Below are positions 42,803 through 51,891 of a stretch of 64,000 nt of DNA, piece by piece. The notes under the pieces were generated by a model. The model was not told the origin of the DNA. It saw nothing but the letters and a program-made list of their open reading frames with translations, and searched no databases. Made by a program: the position numbers and the translations under genes. The first letter of the stretch is position 1. Every line of letters starts with the position of its first letter. The stretch is from WRAV01 sp050950205 (GTDB taxonomy: Bacteria > Bacillota > Clostridia > Oscillospirales > Ruminococcaceae): contig JBMNHF010000021.1 in the NCBI GenBank assembly GCA_050950205.1, positions 1 through 64,000 on the forward strand. Reading direction: 5' to 3'.

Positions 42803-44077
42803 TTATTCGTAACGCAAAGCGTCGATGGGGTCTAACTTGGCTGCCTTGTTGGCAGGGTAAAACCCAAAAAACACGCCAATGGCCATGGAAAACGCCACCG
42901 CCACCAAAACGGCCGACACCGGAATGTCAAAGGCGTTTTGCAGCACACCCTCTCCCATGGTTTGAATCACAATCGAGGAGCCCAACGCTCCCAGTGCAAC
43001 TCCCAGCAGGATACCCAAAACCCCTCCGATGAGGCAGATGATGATGGCCTCTACAATAAACTGAATCCGAATGGCGCTGTTTCTGGCCCCCAATGCTTTG
43101 CGGGTGCCAATTTCCCGGGTGCGCTCGGTCACCGATACCAGCATAATGTTCATCACGCCAATCCCGCCGACAATCAGGGAGATGGCGGCCACCGCCCCGA
43201 TAAACAAGGCAACCCCGCTCAAGATGGCATTCATCTGATCCAGGTACATTTCCATTGCGTAGGCATACACGTTCCAGTTTAGGTTGTTTTCGTAAAACCG
43301 GTTCAAGTAAGCGGTAATGTCATCGGCCAAAAGCTTGGCATCCACCCCCGCCTTGGCCACCACACTAAACCAGGAATAGCCCGCAGGGAACCACCCTTCG
43401 ATATAGTAGGAGGTGGTCAGGGGGATGTAAAGATCGGTGGAGATATCGTCTTGAGAGGTGACCTGCGCCCCTCCAAAACCGGACATGGTGTGCTGGTACA
43501 CCCCCACCACCGTAAAGGTGTAGATGGCAGCATCCTGATACAGCTTGACCTCTAACCCCAAAGGATTTTGGTTGCCAAAGAGCTTTTGGGCGGCAAAGTC
43601 GGAAATCACCGCCACGTTTTTGCCCCCCTGCACATCCCGGGCCGTGATAAAACGTCCGTCTACCATGGTGACATTTCCCGATACCTTGTAGCCGTCGGTG
43701 ACCCCCCGAATGTGGGTGTTGGCGTATTTTCGCCCTTCCTTCATCTGCCCCGACCCAATGGTGTTGCTGATGCTCACCGCCTCCACCCGGTCAGAAAAGC
43801 GATTCTGCATCTCCTCGATCATCTCCATGGAGATCAGGTCGCTGTCCCCCAACCAGTAGGTGGTGGAATTTCCGCTGGGCTGCAGCCCCACCTCAATGTT
43901 GTTCATCCCCATCTCTGTCATGGTGGTGGCAAAGCTTGCCTTAAGGGAGGAACCCATGGCCACAATGGCAATCACCGAACCGATGCCGATGATAATGCCC
44001 AACATGGTGAGAAAGGCCCGCATCTTCCCGGCTTTTAGGCTGGAAAAAGCCAGTTGTATGTTTTCCAGTATATTCAA
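42803..44077 (-). CDS. MacB/FtsX-type ABC permease
   Basis: 424 residues. One N-terminal membrane segment (KMRAFLTMLGIIIGIGSVIAI, residues ~18-38, split by charge), a large extracellular MacB_PCD domain (~45-270) and three C-terminal segments with the FtsX signature GVMNIMLVSVTERTREIGTR. Such mechanotransmitters act with a separate ATPase and an adaptor to expel peptides, antibiotics or lipids. It overlaps the ATPase gene by 4 nt. Confidence 0.9.
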   Translation of the reverse strand: MNILENIQLAFSSLKAGKMRAFLTMLGIIIGIGSVIAIVAMGSSLKASFATTMTEMGMNNIEVGLQPSGNSTTYWLGDSDLISMEMIEEMQNRFSDRVEAVSISNTIGSGQMKEGRKYANTHIRGVTDGYKVSGNVTMVDGRFITARDVQGGKNVAVISDFAAQKLFGNQNPLGLEVKLYQDAAIYTFTVVGVYQHTMSGFGGAQVTSQDDISTDLYIPLTTSYYIEGWFPAGYSWFSVVAKAGVDAKLLADDITAYLNRFYENNLNWNVYAYAMEMYLDQMNAILSGVALFIGAVAAISLIVGGIGVMNIMLVSVTERTREIGTRKALGARNSAIRIQFIVEAIIICLIGGVLGILLGVALGALGSSIVIQTMGEGVLQNAFDIPVSAVLVAVAFSMAIGVFFGFYPANKAAKLDPIDALRYE

Positions 44078-44826
44078 CCTTCTCCGCCCCCCTCTTTCTG
44101 CTCCCTCAGGGGCATAAATTCCTTGGCATCCTTGCTGGGGCGGGATTCTCCCACAAACTGGCCGTCACTCAGGGTGAGGATTCGGTCGGTTTGGGCGGCA
44201 AGTTCGGGGTTATGGGTAATTAAAATTACGGTTTTTCCCTGTTCCCGGTTGAGCCTGTGGAAAATATCCATCACCATTCTACCCGTTTGGGTGTCCAGAG
44301 CGCCGGTGGGCTCGTCGGCCAGCAGGATGTCGGGGTCGGTAGCCATGGCGCGGGCAATGGCCACCCGCTGCTTCTGCCCGCCGGAAAGCTCGTTGGGCAG
44401 GTGTTTGACCCGATCCCCCATCCCCATCATGTCCAGCAGTTCCAGCGCCCTGCGGTTTCGCTCCTTGCGGGAGTACCCGGCATACAGCATGGGCAGCTCC
44501 ACATTTTTCAGGGCAGTGGTGCGGGGAATGAGGTTAAAGGTTTGAAAGACAAAGCCGATGCGGCGGTTTCGCAAATCGGAAAGGGTGTTCTGGCTCATTC
44601 CCTCCACATTCTCGCCGGAGAGAAGATACCTTCCCTCTGTAGGGCGGTCCAAAGCACCGATGATGTTCATGAGGGTGGATTTTCCCGAGCCGGATGCCCC
44701 CACAATGGCGAGAAATTCCCCCTGGTAAACATCCATGGAAATTCCCTTGAGGATGGTCAGTTCGTTGGGTGTGCCGATGTAGTATTTTTTGACTACATCT
44801 CTCATCTCAATTACTTTATTTGCCAT
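44074..44826 (-). CDS. MacB/LolD-type ABC ATPase
   Basis: 250 residues. Walker A GASGSGKST, Q-loop VFQTFNLIP, signature LSGGQKQRVAIARA, Walker B ILLADEPTGALD, switch histidine LITHNPELA. It powers the permease encoded next. The C-terminal ~20 residues are acidic/glycine-rich and may be disordered. It lies 4 bp after the adaptor gene. Confidence 0.93.
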   Translation of the reverse strand: MANKVIEMRDVVKKYYIGTPNELTILKGISMDVYQGEFLAIVGASGSGKSTLMNIIGALDRPTEGRYLLSGENVEGMSQNTLSDLRNRRIGFVFQTFNLIPRTTALKNVELPMLYAGYSRKERNRRALELLDMMGMGDRVKHLPNELSGGQKQRVAIARAMATDPDILLADEPTGALDTQTGRMVMDIFHRLNREQGKTVILITHNPELAAQTDRILTLSDGQFVGESRPSKDAKEFMPLREQKEGGGEG

Positions 44827-44830
44827 ACTC

Positions 44831-46270
44831 TCAACCCACCGTGACCGTTATACCCGATCCGCCCATTGCATTGCCCATTATTTCGGGGGCAAGTTGCACC
44901 ACCATACCGTCATAGAGGTTGGCGGGGTTTTGCAAAATCAAATCCCCGGGGGAAAGTTCTCCCGAAACTTCCAGATAAAGGTCGGTTTCCAGCCCGGTTT
45001 CCACCACAACTGCTTGGGCAAGGTAGCTGCCATCCTCCTGGGGGCGGGCCACATAGACAATGGAGTTGCCCTCGGCATCGGTGCCTACGCTGTCAAAAAG
45101 CACCGCCATGGTTTGCTTGCGCTGTTCCAAGAGAATGCTAACCCTTGCATTCATGCCAATTTTTAGTCCGCTGTTTTGAGTGGTGACCCGCACCTTGGCG
45201 GCATACTCGGCGGTGGAGCCGGTCACGGTTTCACCACTTGCGTCTTTGCGGCTGGCGGGATCGATGCTGAGCACCTCTCCCTCAAAGATTTCGTTTCCGG
45301 TGGCATCGGATTTAATCTGCACCGGCATCCCCGGCTGGACGGCGTTGACATCCAATTCCTTGATGGCGGTTTCGATGATAAGATCTTGGGTGTCTTCAAT
45401 CACAAAGAGCAGACCCTTGGCCTCGGCACCTTCCTTGGCATAGACAGCGGTCACCGTCCCGGAAGCCGGAGCGTTGATGATGCAGTTGGCCAGATTGTCT
45501 TTCAGTTTTTCCAAAGCTATGTACTCGGTGGTTAAATCCGCTGCGGTTTCGGCAGAGGTAACCGCCCGTTGCAGTTCCTTGATGCGGGCTTCCGCATCCC
45601 ATTTGGCCCGGTTCAGCCGCTGTTTGGCAGCCTTGAGATTGGCCTCTGCCCCCTCCAGACGCAGGTAAGCGGCCGAAACCGCATCCCGCAGCTGGTTCAT
45701 TTGATAATCGCTGTAAATTTCGGCGTCTGCCTTGCGGTTCTCGCTTCTGGCTTCATCGTAATTGTCCTCGGCGCTGCGGATATCGTATTTTGCACTTTCC
45801 ACCGCCCGCTGAGCCTCTTCCACCGCCTGCTGGGCCGATAAAATCCCGGCGTCCTGCTGGTGATCCCGGTACCACTCGGCGTAGTAAAGGTCGGTTTTTG
45901 CCTGTTGAAGGCGAAGCTGATTCTGTTGGGCGGTGGTGGCAATCACCGCCTGTCGGGCAGTAATATCCGATTCGATGGCGGCGGTGTCCAGCTTGCAGAG
46001 CAGCTGGCCTTCCTCTACCCGATCCCCCACCTTGACGGCAATTTCGGTCACCGGTTCCCCCAGCGTGGAGTGAACGGTGACTTTTTCCCCACTGGCAACC
46101 GTTCCGGTGACATCCACCGTAGACGCCAAATCCATCACCTCAAGGGGTGTGGCTCGCTGAAGCATTGCAGGCGCCGTTTTAGGCTTGAGCATTTGAACAG
46201 CAGCGGTTCCAACCAGCACAACCGCCACCACAATCAGCACAATCTTTTTCTTCGGGAATTTCTTTTTCAC
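44831..46270 (-). CDS. MacA-like membrane fusion protein (HlyD family)
   Basis: 479 residues from GTG 46270, with GAGGGGATGAG upstream. Basic N-terminus and one membrane anchor (IVLIVVAVVLVGTAAVQML, ~11-29), then a barrel/lipoyl part (GTVASGEKVTVHSTLGEPV), a long alpha-helical hairpin (~95-225) and the second lipoyl half (INAPASGTVTAVYAKEGAEA). Adaptor of a three-gene MacAB-type export system. The operon promoter at 46309-46337 overlaps a palindrome, which points to a dedicated repressor not encoded nearby. Confidence 0.9.
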   Translation of the reverse strand: MKKKFPKKKIVLIVVAVVLVGTAAVQMLKPKTAPAMLQRATPLEVMDLASTVDVTGTVASGEKVTVHSTLGEPVTEIAVKVGDRVEEGQLLCKLDTAAIESDITARQAVIATTAQQNQLRLQQAKTDLYYAEWYRDHQQDAGILSAQQAVEEAQRAVESAKYDIRSAEDNYDEARSENRKADAEIYSDYQMNQLRDAVSAAYLRLEGAEANLKAAKQRLNRAKWDAEARIKELQRAVTSAETAADLTTEYIALEKLKDNLANCIINAPASGTVTAVYAKEGAEAKGLLFVIEDTQDLIIETAIKELDVNAVQPGMPVQIKSDATGNEIFEGEVLSIDPASRKDASGETVTGSTAEYAAKVRVTTQNSGLKIGMNARVSILLEQRKQTMAVLFDSVGTDAEGNSIVYVARPQEDGSYLAQAVVVETGLETDLYLEVSGELSPGDLILQNPANLYDGMVVQLAPEIMGNAMGGSGITVTVG

Positions 46271-46288
46271 AGAAACTCATCCCCTCAC

Positions 46289-46309
46289 TGTATTATATGT
46301 ACTAATACA
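46289..46309. promoter_or_regulatory. Palindromic operator at the macA-type promoter
   Basis: TGTATTA-TATGTAC-TAATACA: 7-bp arms, 7-bp spacer, lying directly over and after the -10 box of the export operon. Confidence 0.55.
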
Positions 46310-46337
46310 ATATATACTCCATCCTCCGGCTTGTCAA
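46309..46337 (-). promoter_or_regulatory. Promoter of the MacAB-type operon
   Basis: Minus-strand TTGACA (46337-46332), 17 bp, TATATT (46314-46309). Confidence 0.75.
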
Positions 46338-46410
46338 TGCTTCCTGCTCCGGACTTTACATATTGTTCAGAAAGTTTTGGGCACTTGCACAAAACAAGAG
46401 ATTTCCCACA

Positions 46411-46434
46411 CTGTTATATTTGGTTATATAACAG
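46411..46434. promoter_or_regulatory. Second palindrome in the macA-valS gap
   Basis: CTGTTATAT-TTGGTT-ATATAACAG, perfect 9-bp arms, ~75 bp upstream of the export promoter. Probable regulator site; no partner known. Confidence 0.45.
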
Positions 46435-46538
46435 TATAAACTCTAAGGCTGCTGCCGTCAAGGATAAAGAACCAAACATTTTGTCGTGCCAAAAAATGTA
46501 TGATTTGTAGATGATGGGGGTATTTTGTAAAGTATATA

Positions 46539-46567
46539 TTGCCAAAAGGCGCACCGTTGCGTATAAT
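46539..46567 (+). promoter_or_regulatory. Promoter of valS
   Basis: TTGCCA (46539-46544), 17 bp, TATAAT (46562-46567), leaving a leader of only ~55 nt. Confidence 0.8.
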
Positions 46568-46627
46568 AAAGGATACTTGTAACATATGGACATGCATAGT
46601 GATTGATAGATTTTGGAGGGTACACAA

Positions 46628-49249
46628 ATGGCCAAGGAGCTGCAAAAACAATACAATCCGGCACAGGTAGAGGACCGCATCTACGACTTTTGGGAAAAGG
46701 GCGGCTGGTTTCAAGCCACGCCAAACAGCGGGAAAAAGCCCTATACCATCGTCATGCCGCCCCCTAATATCACCGGGCAGCTTCACATGGGCCACGCTCT
46801 GGACAACACCCTGCAGGACCTGCTGGTGCGCTGGCGCAGAATGCAGGGTTACGAGACCCTTTGGGTGCCGGGTACCGACCACGCATCCATCGCCACCGAA
46901 GCAAAAATTGTAGAGGCCTTGCAGAAAGAGGGGCTTTCCAAGGAGGACCTGGGCCGGGAAAAATACCTGGAACGGGCCTGGGCCTGGAAGGAGCAATACG
47001 GCGGCCGCATTGTGCAGCAGCTGCGCAAGCTGGGCAGCTCCTGTGACTGGAGCCGGGAGCGGTTCACCATGGACGAAGGCTGCAGCAAAGCTGTGGTGGA
47101 GGTGTTTAACCGCCTGTACGAAAAGGGGCTGATTTATCGGGGAGAGCGGATCATCAACTGGTGCCCCACCTGCCACACCTCCATCTCCGACATTGAGGTG
47201 GAGTACGAGGAGCAGCAGGGCCATTTCTGGCATATCAAATATCCCCTTAAGGACGGCAGCGACTATTTGGAAATTGCCACCACCCGTCCCGAAACCATGT
47301 TGGGAGATACCGCCGTGGCCGTCCATCCCGAGGATAAGCGCTACGCCCATATGATTGGCAAAACTTTGATTTTGCCCTTAACAGGCCGGGAAATCCCTGT
47401 CATTGCCGACAATTATGTCGACCCGGAGTTTGGTACCGGCGCGGTGAAGATCACCCCTGCCCACGACCCCAACGACTTTGAGGTGGGGTTGCGCCATGCT
47501 CTGCCGGTCATCAATGTGATGAACGAGGACGCCACCATTAACGAAAACGGTGGAAAATACGCCGGCCTTAACCGCTACGAAGCGAGAAAGCAGATTCTGG
47601 CCGATCTGGAGGAGCAGGGCCTTTTGGTGAAGGTGCGGGATCACGCCCACAACGTAGGCACCTGCTACCGCTGCTCCGACACGGTGGAACCTTGGGCCAG
47701 CCAGCAGTGGTTCGTCAAGATGAAGCCTCTGGCCGAGCCCGCCATTGAGGTGGTACGAAACGGCACCACCAAATTTGTTCCCGAGCGGTTTGATAAAATC
47801 TACTTCCACTGGATGGAAAATATTCGGGACTGGTGTATTTCCCGCCAGATCTGGTGGGGGCATCAGATTCCCGCCTGGTACTGCGGCGACTGCGGCGAAG
47901 TGATTGTGGCTCGCCAAACCCCCGACACCTGCCCCAAATGCGGCAGTCAAAAACTCACCCAGGATCAGGACACTCTGGACACCTGGTTCTCCTCGGCGTT
48001 GTGGCCCTTCTCCACCTTGGGCTGGCCGGACAATACCGATGATCTGAAGTACTTCTACCCCACCAGCGACATGGTCACCGGCTACGACATCATCTTCTTC
48101 TGGGTGGCACGGATGATCTTCTCCGGCGTGGAGCAGATGGGAGAAAGCCCCTTCTCCACCGTCTTTATCCACGGGCTGGTGCGGGATGCCCAGGGGCGCA
48201 AAATGTCCAAATCCTTAGGCAACGGCATCGATCCTCTGGATGTGATTGAGGAATACGGCGCCGACGCCCTGCGCTTTACCCTGGCCACCGGTGTGTCTCC
48301 CGGCAACGACATGCGTTTTATCGAGGATAAGGTGCGGGCTGCCCGCAACTTCTGCAACAAAATTTGGAACGCCGTCCGCTATGTGCTGATGAATCTGGAG
48401 GAAGGGGACACCCCTTGTCTTCCCGCCACCTTGGCCATCGAGGACAAGTGGCTTCTCTCCCTTTACAACCGGCTGGTGGGCGAAGTCACCGAAAACCTGG
48501 AAAAATACGAGCTGGGCATTGCCGCCCAAAAGCTTTATGATTTCTTCTGGGACATTCTCTGCGACTGGTATATTGAGCTGAGCAAGTCCCGGATGCAGGA
48601 GGGGGGCGAAGCCGCCCTGCGGGCCCGTCAGGTGCTCCTCTATGTGCTGGACGGTTCTTTGCGTCTGCTCCATCCCTTTATGCCCTTCATCACCGAGGAG
48701 GTGTGGCAGGCTCTTCCCCATGAGGGCGAGACCTTGATGATTCAAAGCTGGCCCACCTCCAATCCTGCCCTCGATTTTGCCCGGGAGGAGCGGGAGTTTA
48801 ACATGGTGGTGGAAGCCATCCGCGCGATTCGGGCACGCAGAGCAGAACTGGGCGTATCCCCTTCCAAGAAGGCGCGGCTCAACATCCAAACCGATTACGC
48901 CGCTGTCTTTGCCCAAGGGGCACCCTTCCTGCAGCGTCTGGCCTCTGCCAGCCATGTGGAAATTGGCAACAGCTTTGACCCCGCCGGTTCGGTACAGGTG
49001 ATCACCGATGCCGCCCGCATCTTCATCCCCATGGCAGAGCTTTTGGATCTGGACAAAGAGCGGGCAAGGCTGGAAAAGGAAAAAACCACCGCTCAAAACG
49101 AAATTGCCATGATTGAAAAGAAGCTGCAAAACCAAGGCTTTGTGGCAAAAGCCCCCGCCGCCGTGGTAGAAGGAGAACGGGAAAAGCTGCGCAAGGCTTC
49201 GGAACGTCTGGCCAAAATCGAAGAAAGTCTCGCAGAGCTGCCCGGCTGA
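46628..49249 (+). CDS. valS: Valyl-tRNA synthetase
   Basis: 873 residues from ATG 46628, with GGAGG nine bases upstream; an in-frame TTG at 46613 is part of that site. Class I motifs: PPPNITGQLHMGHAL (HIGH) and GRKMSKSLGNG (KMSKS). Editing domain with TTRPETMLGDTAVAVHPED. Zinc-type cysteines CGDCGE and CPKCGS in the insertion. The C-terminal coiled coil (DLDKERARLEKEKTTAQNEI) contacts tRNA-Val. The leader is too short for a T-box, unusual for Firmicute valS genes. Confidence 0.97.
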   Translation: MAKELQKQYNPAQVEDRIYDFWEKGGWFQATPNSGKKPYTIVMPPPNITGQLHMGHALDNTLQDLLVRWRRMQGYETLWVPGTDHASIATEAKIVEALQKEGLSKEDLGREKYLERAWAWKEQYGGRIVQQLRKLGSSCDWSRERFTMDEGCSKAVVEVFNRLYEKGLIYRGERIINWCPTCHTSISDIEVEYEEQQGHFWHIKYPLKDGSDYLEIATTRPETMLGDTAVAVHPEDKRYAHMIGKTLILPLTGREIPVIADNYVDPEFGTGAVKITPAHDPNDFEVGLRHALPVINVMNEDATINENGGKYAGLNRYEARKQILADLEEQGLLVKVRDHAHNVGTCYRCSDTVEPWASQQWFVKMKPLAEPAIEVVRNGTTKFVPERFDKIYFHWMENIRDWCISRQIWWGHQIPAWYCGDCGEVIVARQTPDTCPKCGSQKLTQDQDTLDTWFSSALWPFSTLGWPDNTDDLKYFYPTSDMVTGYDIIFFWVARMIFSGVEQMGESPFSTVFIHGLVRDAQGRKMSKSLGNGIDPLDVIEEYGADALRFTLATGVSPGNDMRFIEDKVRAARNFCNKIWNAVRYVLMNLEEGDTPCLPATLAIEDKWLLSLYNRLVGEVTENLEKYELGIAAQKLYDFFWDILCDWYIELSKSRMQEGGEAALRARQVLLYVLDGSLRLLHPFMPFITEEVWQALPHEGETLMIQSWPTSNPALDFAREEREFNMVVEAIRAIRARRAELGVSPSKKARLNIQTDYAAVFAQGAPFLQRLASASHVEIGNSFDPAGSVQVITDAARIFIPMAELLDLDKERARLEKEKTTAQNEIAMIEKKLQNQGFVAKAPAAVVEGEREKLRKASERLAKIEESLAELPG

Positions 49250-49261
49250 TGCGATAAAGTT

Positions 49262-49298
49262 ACAACAGCGGTTCCCCAGTAGGAACCGCTGTTGTTTT
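49262..49298 (+). terminator. Terminator after valS
   Basis: Perfect 14-bp stem ACAACAGCGGTTCC / GGAACCGCTGTTGT followed by TTTT. Confidence 0.9.
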
Positions 49299-49417
49299 AT
49301 TTGGAAACTTGTCTATGAAAATTAATGTAAGCTCTTTCATTTTTCTTCTTTTTTTGCTATGATAGGAACAGCGCAACTTTGGGATATACTCAATATTGCA
49401 GAAACGGGGGTAATATT

Positions 49418-50860
49418 ATGAACAAAACAAAAGCATTGGAGATCCTGCAAAAAGCAGACGCCTCCGCAGAACTCTACGAAGATTCCTGGATGCCGGAGGA
49501 AGCTGCCTTTGCCGCCTGGTTTGAGGATGCCGACGTGCTGGCCACCTGGGACGAGAGCCCTCTGGCAAAAGCCCTGACCGGAGGCAAAGATGTTTCCGAC
49601 GGGATTCGGGTTTATCCCATGAATCATCAAAACCGTCTGGCCGTCAACGAAAGGCTGGAGTTCACCCGCCCTGTGTCGTTGGCAGCTCATGGCAGAACCT
49701 TTGGTCTGGGAGACCGGCTGGGCCCTGCGGGATATGCCCACCTTCAGGTAGTCAAAGCTCATGACGTCAGGCCCATTTTGGCCCAGCAGAGCATGCGGGA
49801 GCTGACCTTGACCGGCCGCAGCTGGGACGATGTGCTGGATGCCGCCGTTTGGTCGGTGGTAAAGGCCGGCTGGAGAGACGGATTTGGCGCCGACGGCGAC
49901 CACCTGAAAAAGCCCGAGGATATTCAGCACGCTCTTTCCTGCGGTTATTCCATGATCACCCTGGACTGCTCCGAAAACCTTAAAACACCGCCGGCAGATC
50001 CCGTCGAGCTGGAAAAAGCCTACAACGCCATCGACGCTGCCAAGCGGGCCGAGTGGGAAGGGGAGTATATCGGCAATGCTTTGGCAGAAAAGCTGGGTGC
50101 TTCCATCGACAAGGCCGCTCTGATGCGGGCAGCGGTGGCTTTTGGGGACGCCATCCCCTTTATCACCGATATCTACGAAAACATCATTACCAAGGCAGGG
50201 CGCCGCATCGACTTTGAAGTCTCGGTGGACGAAACTCCCTTTGAGACCGAGCCCGCCACCCACTTCTTTGTGGCAAACGAGCTGAAAAAGGCAAAGGTAG
50301 TGGCGGATAGCATGGCTCCCCGGTTTGTGGGCGAGTTCCAAAAGGGCATCGACTACATTGGGGACGTCAAGGAGTTCCATGAGAGCTTTAAGGTTCACTG
50401 CGCCATTGCCAAGGAGTTTGGCTATCGCATCAGTGTCCACTCGGGCAGCGACAAGTTTTCCATCTATCCCAGTGTTGCCGAGCTGACCGGGGGCAAATTC
50501 CATGTCAAGACTGCCGGCACCAACTGGCTGGAGGCGGTGCGGGTCATCGCCGAGAAGGAGCCGGAGCTGTACCGCAAAATGCACCGCTGCGCTCTGGAGA
50601 ATTTAGAAAAGGCCAAAGCCCTGTATGTGGTGCACTGCGACATTTCCAAAATTAAGCCGCTGGACGAAGTGGAGGACAAAGACCTCATCGACTACCTCAA
50701 TCAGGACGACAGCCGCCAGCTGCTCCACATCACCTACGGCTTTATGCTGGATCAGGGTCTGCGGGAGCCCATCTATGCCGCATTGAGAAAGCATCGCAAA
50801 ACCTTTGACCAAAACCTGATCCGCCACATTGGCAAGCATATTTCCCTGCTGGGCTGCTAG
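49418..50860 (+). CDS. uxaE: Tagaturonate epimerase (UxaE family)
   Basis: 480 residues from ATG 49418 (in-frame starts upstream lack a site). It matches the UxaE family, which interconverts tagaturonate and fructuronate in galacturonate breakdown, known from Thermotoga and found in Firmicutes. Conserved-looking blocks include GLGDRLGPAGYAHL, DADHLKK-like GADGDHLKKPEDI, and RISVHSGSDKFSIYP (metal/substrate residues). It stands alone, with its own terminator, without uxaC, uxaB or kdgK nearby. A TGCTATGAT extended -10 lies near 49356. Confidence 0.85.
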   Translation: MNKTKALEILQKADASAELYEDSWMPEEAAFAAWFEDADVLATWDESPLAKALTGGKDVSDGIRVYPMNHQNRLAVNERLEFTRPVSLAAHGRTFGLGDRLGPAGYAHLQVVKAHDVRPILAQQSMRELTLTGRSWDDVLDAAVWSVVKAGWRDGFGADGDHLKKPEDIQHALSCGYSMITLDCSENLKTPPADPVELEKAYNAIDAAKRAEWEGEYIGNALAEKLGASIDKAALMRAAVAFGDAIPFITDIYENIITKAGRRIDFEVSVDETPFETEPATHFFVANELKKAKVVADSMAPRFVGEFQKGIDYIGDVKEFHESFKVHCAIAKEFGYRISVHSGSDKFSIYPSVAELTGGKFHVKTAGTNWLEAVRVIAEKEPELYRKMHRCALENLEKAKALYVVHCDISKIKPLDEVEDKDLIDYLNQDDSRQLLHITYGFMLDQGLREPIYAALRKHRKTFDQNLIRHIGKHISLLGC

Positions 50861-50898
50861 TGCCATTATTTTGCTAGTTTGAGGTTTTCCCTATTTAT

Positions 50899-50942
50899 AA
50901 AAACACCTTCCGTGCAGAATTCCTGCACCGGAAGGTGTTTTT
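50899..50942. terminator. Bidirectional hairpin between uxaE and rmlB-like gene
   Basis: 14-bp stem AAAAACACCTTCCG / CGGAAGGTGTTTTT plus inner TGCAG/CTGCA. A-tract and T-tract make it work on both strands; it touches the stop codon of the minus-strand operon. Confidence 0.88.
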
Positions 50943-51891
50943 ATCTAGATCGTATTTGTTTGGCATACCATTCAACGCAGTAGGACAGCTCCCGTTCAAA
51001 GTCCCCTTCTGTGCAAAATCCCAACTGCTGCCGCATTTTTTCAGCACAGATTCGGTAGCGGCGATCGTGACCGGGGCGATCCGGAACAAAGCGGATGAGA
51101 TGATGTCCACAGCCCAGCTGATCCAATATCCGGTGAATGAGGGTGAGATTTTCCAGCTCGGTCTGGGGGGCAATGTTGTAGATTTCCCCCGGTGTTCCCC
51201 CCTCCAGCACTGCAGCCACAGCCCGACAATGCTCCCGCACCGAAATCCAGCACCGGCGCTGCAATCCGTCCCCGTACACCGGGATTTCTCTCCCACGCAG
51301 CGCTGCATCAATGGTCATGGGAATCAGCTTTTCCCGGTGCTGACCCTCTCCAAAATTGTTGCAGCAGCGGGTGATGGTGACCGGCAGCCCATAAGTGCGA
51401 AAGTAGCTGAGGGCCAACAGGTCGGCCGATGCCTTGGTTGCAGCATAAGGGTTGGAGGGCAACAGGGGAGCATCCTCCCTGCAGCCCTGTTCTTCTTCAG
51501 GGGAAGCGGGGCCGTATACCTCGTCGGTGGAAATCTGGTGGAAGGGAATATCCCGCCTGCGGCACTGCTCCAACAGAACCCCCACCCCCTCCACATTGGT
51601 GCGGACAAAGATAAGAGGATCGGTGATAGAGCGGTCCACATGGGATTCTGCCGCAAAGTTCACCACCATTTCCGGCACAAAGCGGTCAAACACCTCTTTT
51701 ATGGCAGCGCAGTCGCAAATATTTTCCTTTACAAAGGAGAAGTTGGGATGCTCCATACAGTCCTGCAGCCGCCCTAAATCCGCCGCATAGGTGAGGTTGT
51801 CCACGCAGCAAATCAAATGCTCCCTGCGGAGCATTTGGCGGATGAAGTGAGAGCCGATAAACCCCGCCCCTCCCGTCACCAAAAGCCTCAC
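50941..51891 (-). CDS. rmlB: dTDP-glucose 4,6-dehydratase-like SDR enzyme
   Basis: 316 residues from GTG 51891, which overlaps the upstream stop (GTGA) and has GGAGGTGG upstream. NAD-binding GGAGFIG, STDEVYG with the active-site Asp-Glu, and YAATKASAD with the Tyr-x3-Lys pair. It converts dTDP-glucose to the 4-keto-6-deoxy sugar, which the aminotransferase at the start of this operon could use. No rmlA, rmlC or rmlD is beside it. The last gene of a seven-gene operon. Confidence 0.88.
   Translation of the reverse strand: MRLLVTGGAGFIGSHFIRQMLRREHLICCVDNLTYAADLGRLQDCMEHPNFSFVKENICDCAAIKEVFDRFVPEMVVNFAAESHVDRSITDPLIFVRTNVEGVGVLLEQCRRRDIPFHQISTDEVYGPASPEEEQGCREDAPLLPSNPYAATKASADLLALSYFRTYGLPVTITRCCNNFGEGQHREKLIPMTIDAALRGREIPVYGDGLQRRCWISVREHCRAVAAVLEGGTPGEIYNIAPQTELENLTLIHRILDQLGCGHHLIRFVPDRPGHDRRYRICAEKMRQQLGFCTEGDFERELSYCVEWYAKQIRSR

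Noticed and set aside
46340..46627. T-box riboswitch before valS
   Set aside because: No AGGGTGGNACCGCG motif, and a consensus promoter lies only ~60 bp upstream of the start codon.
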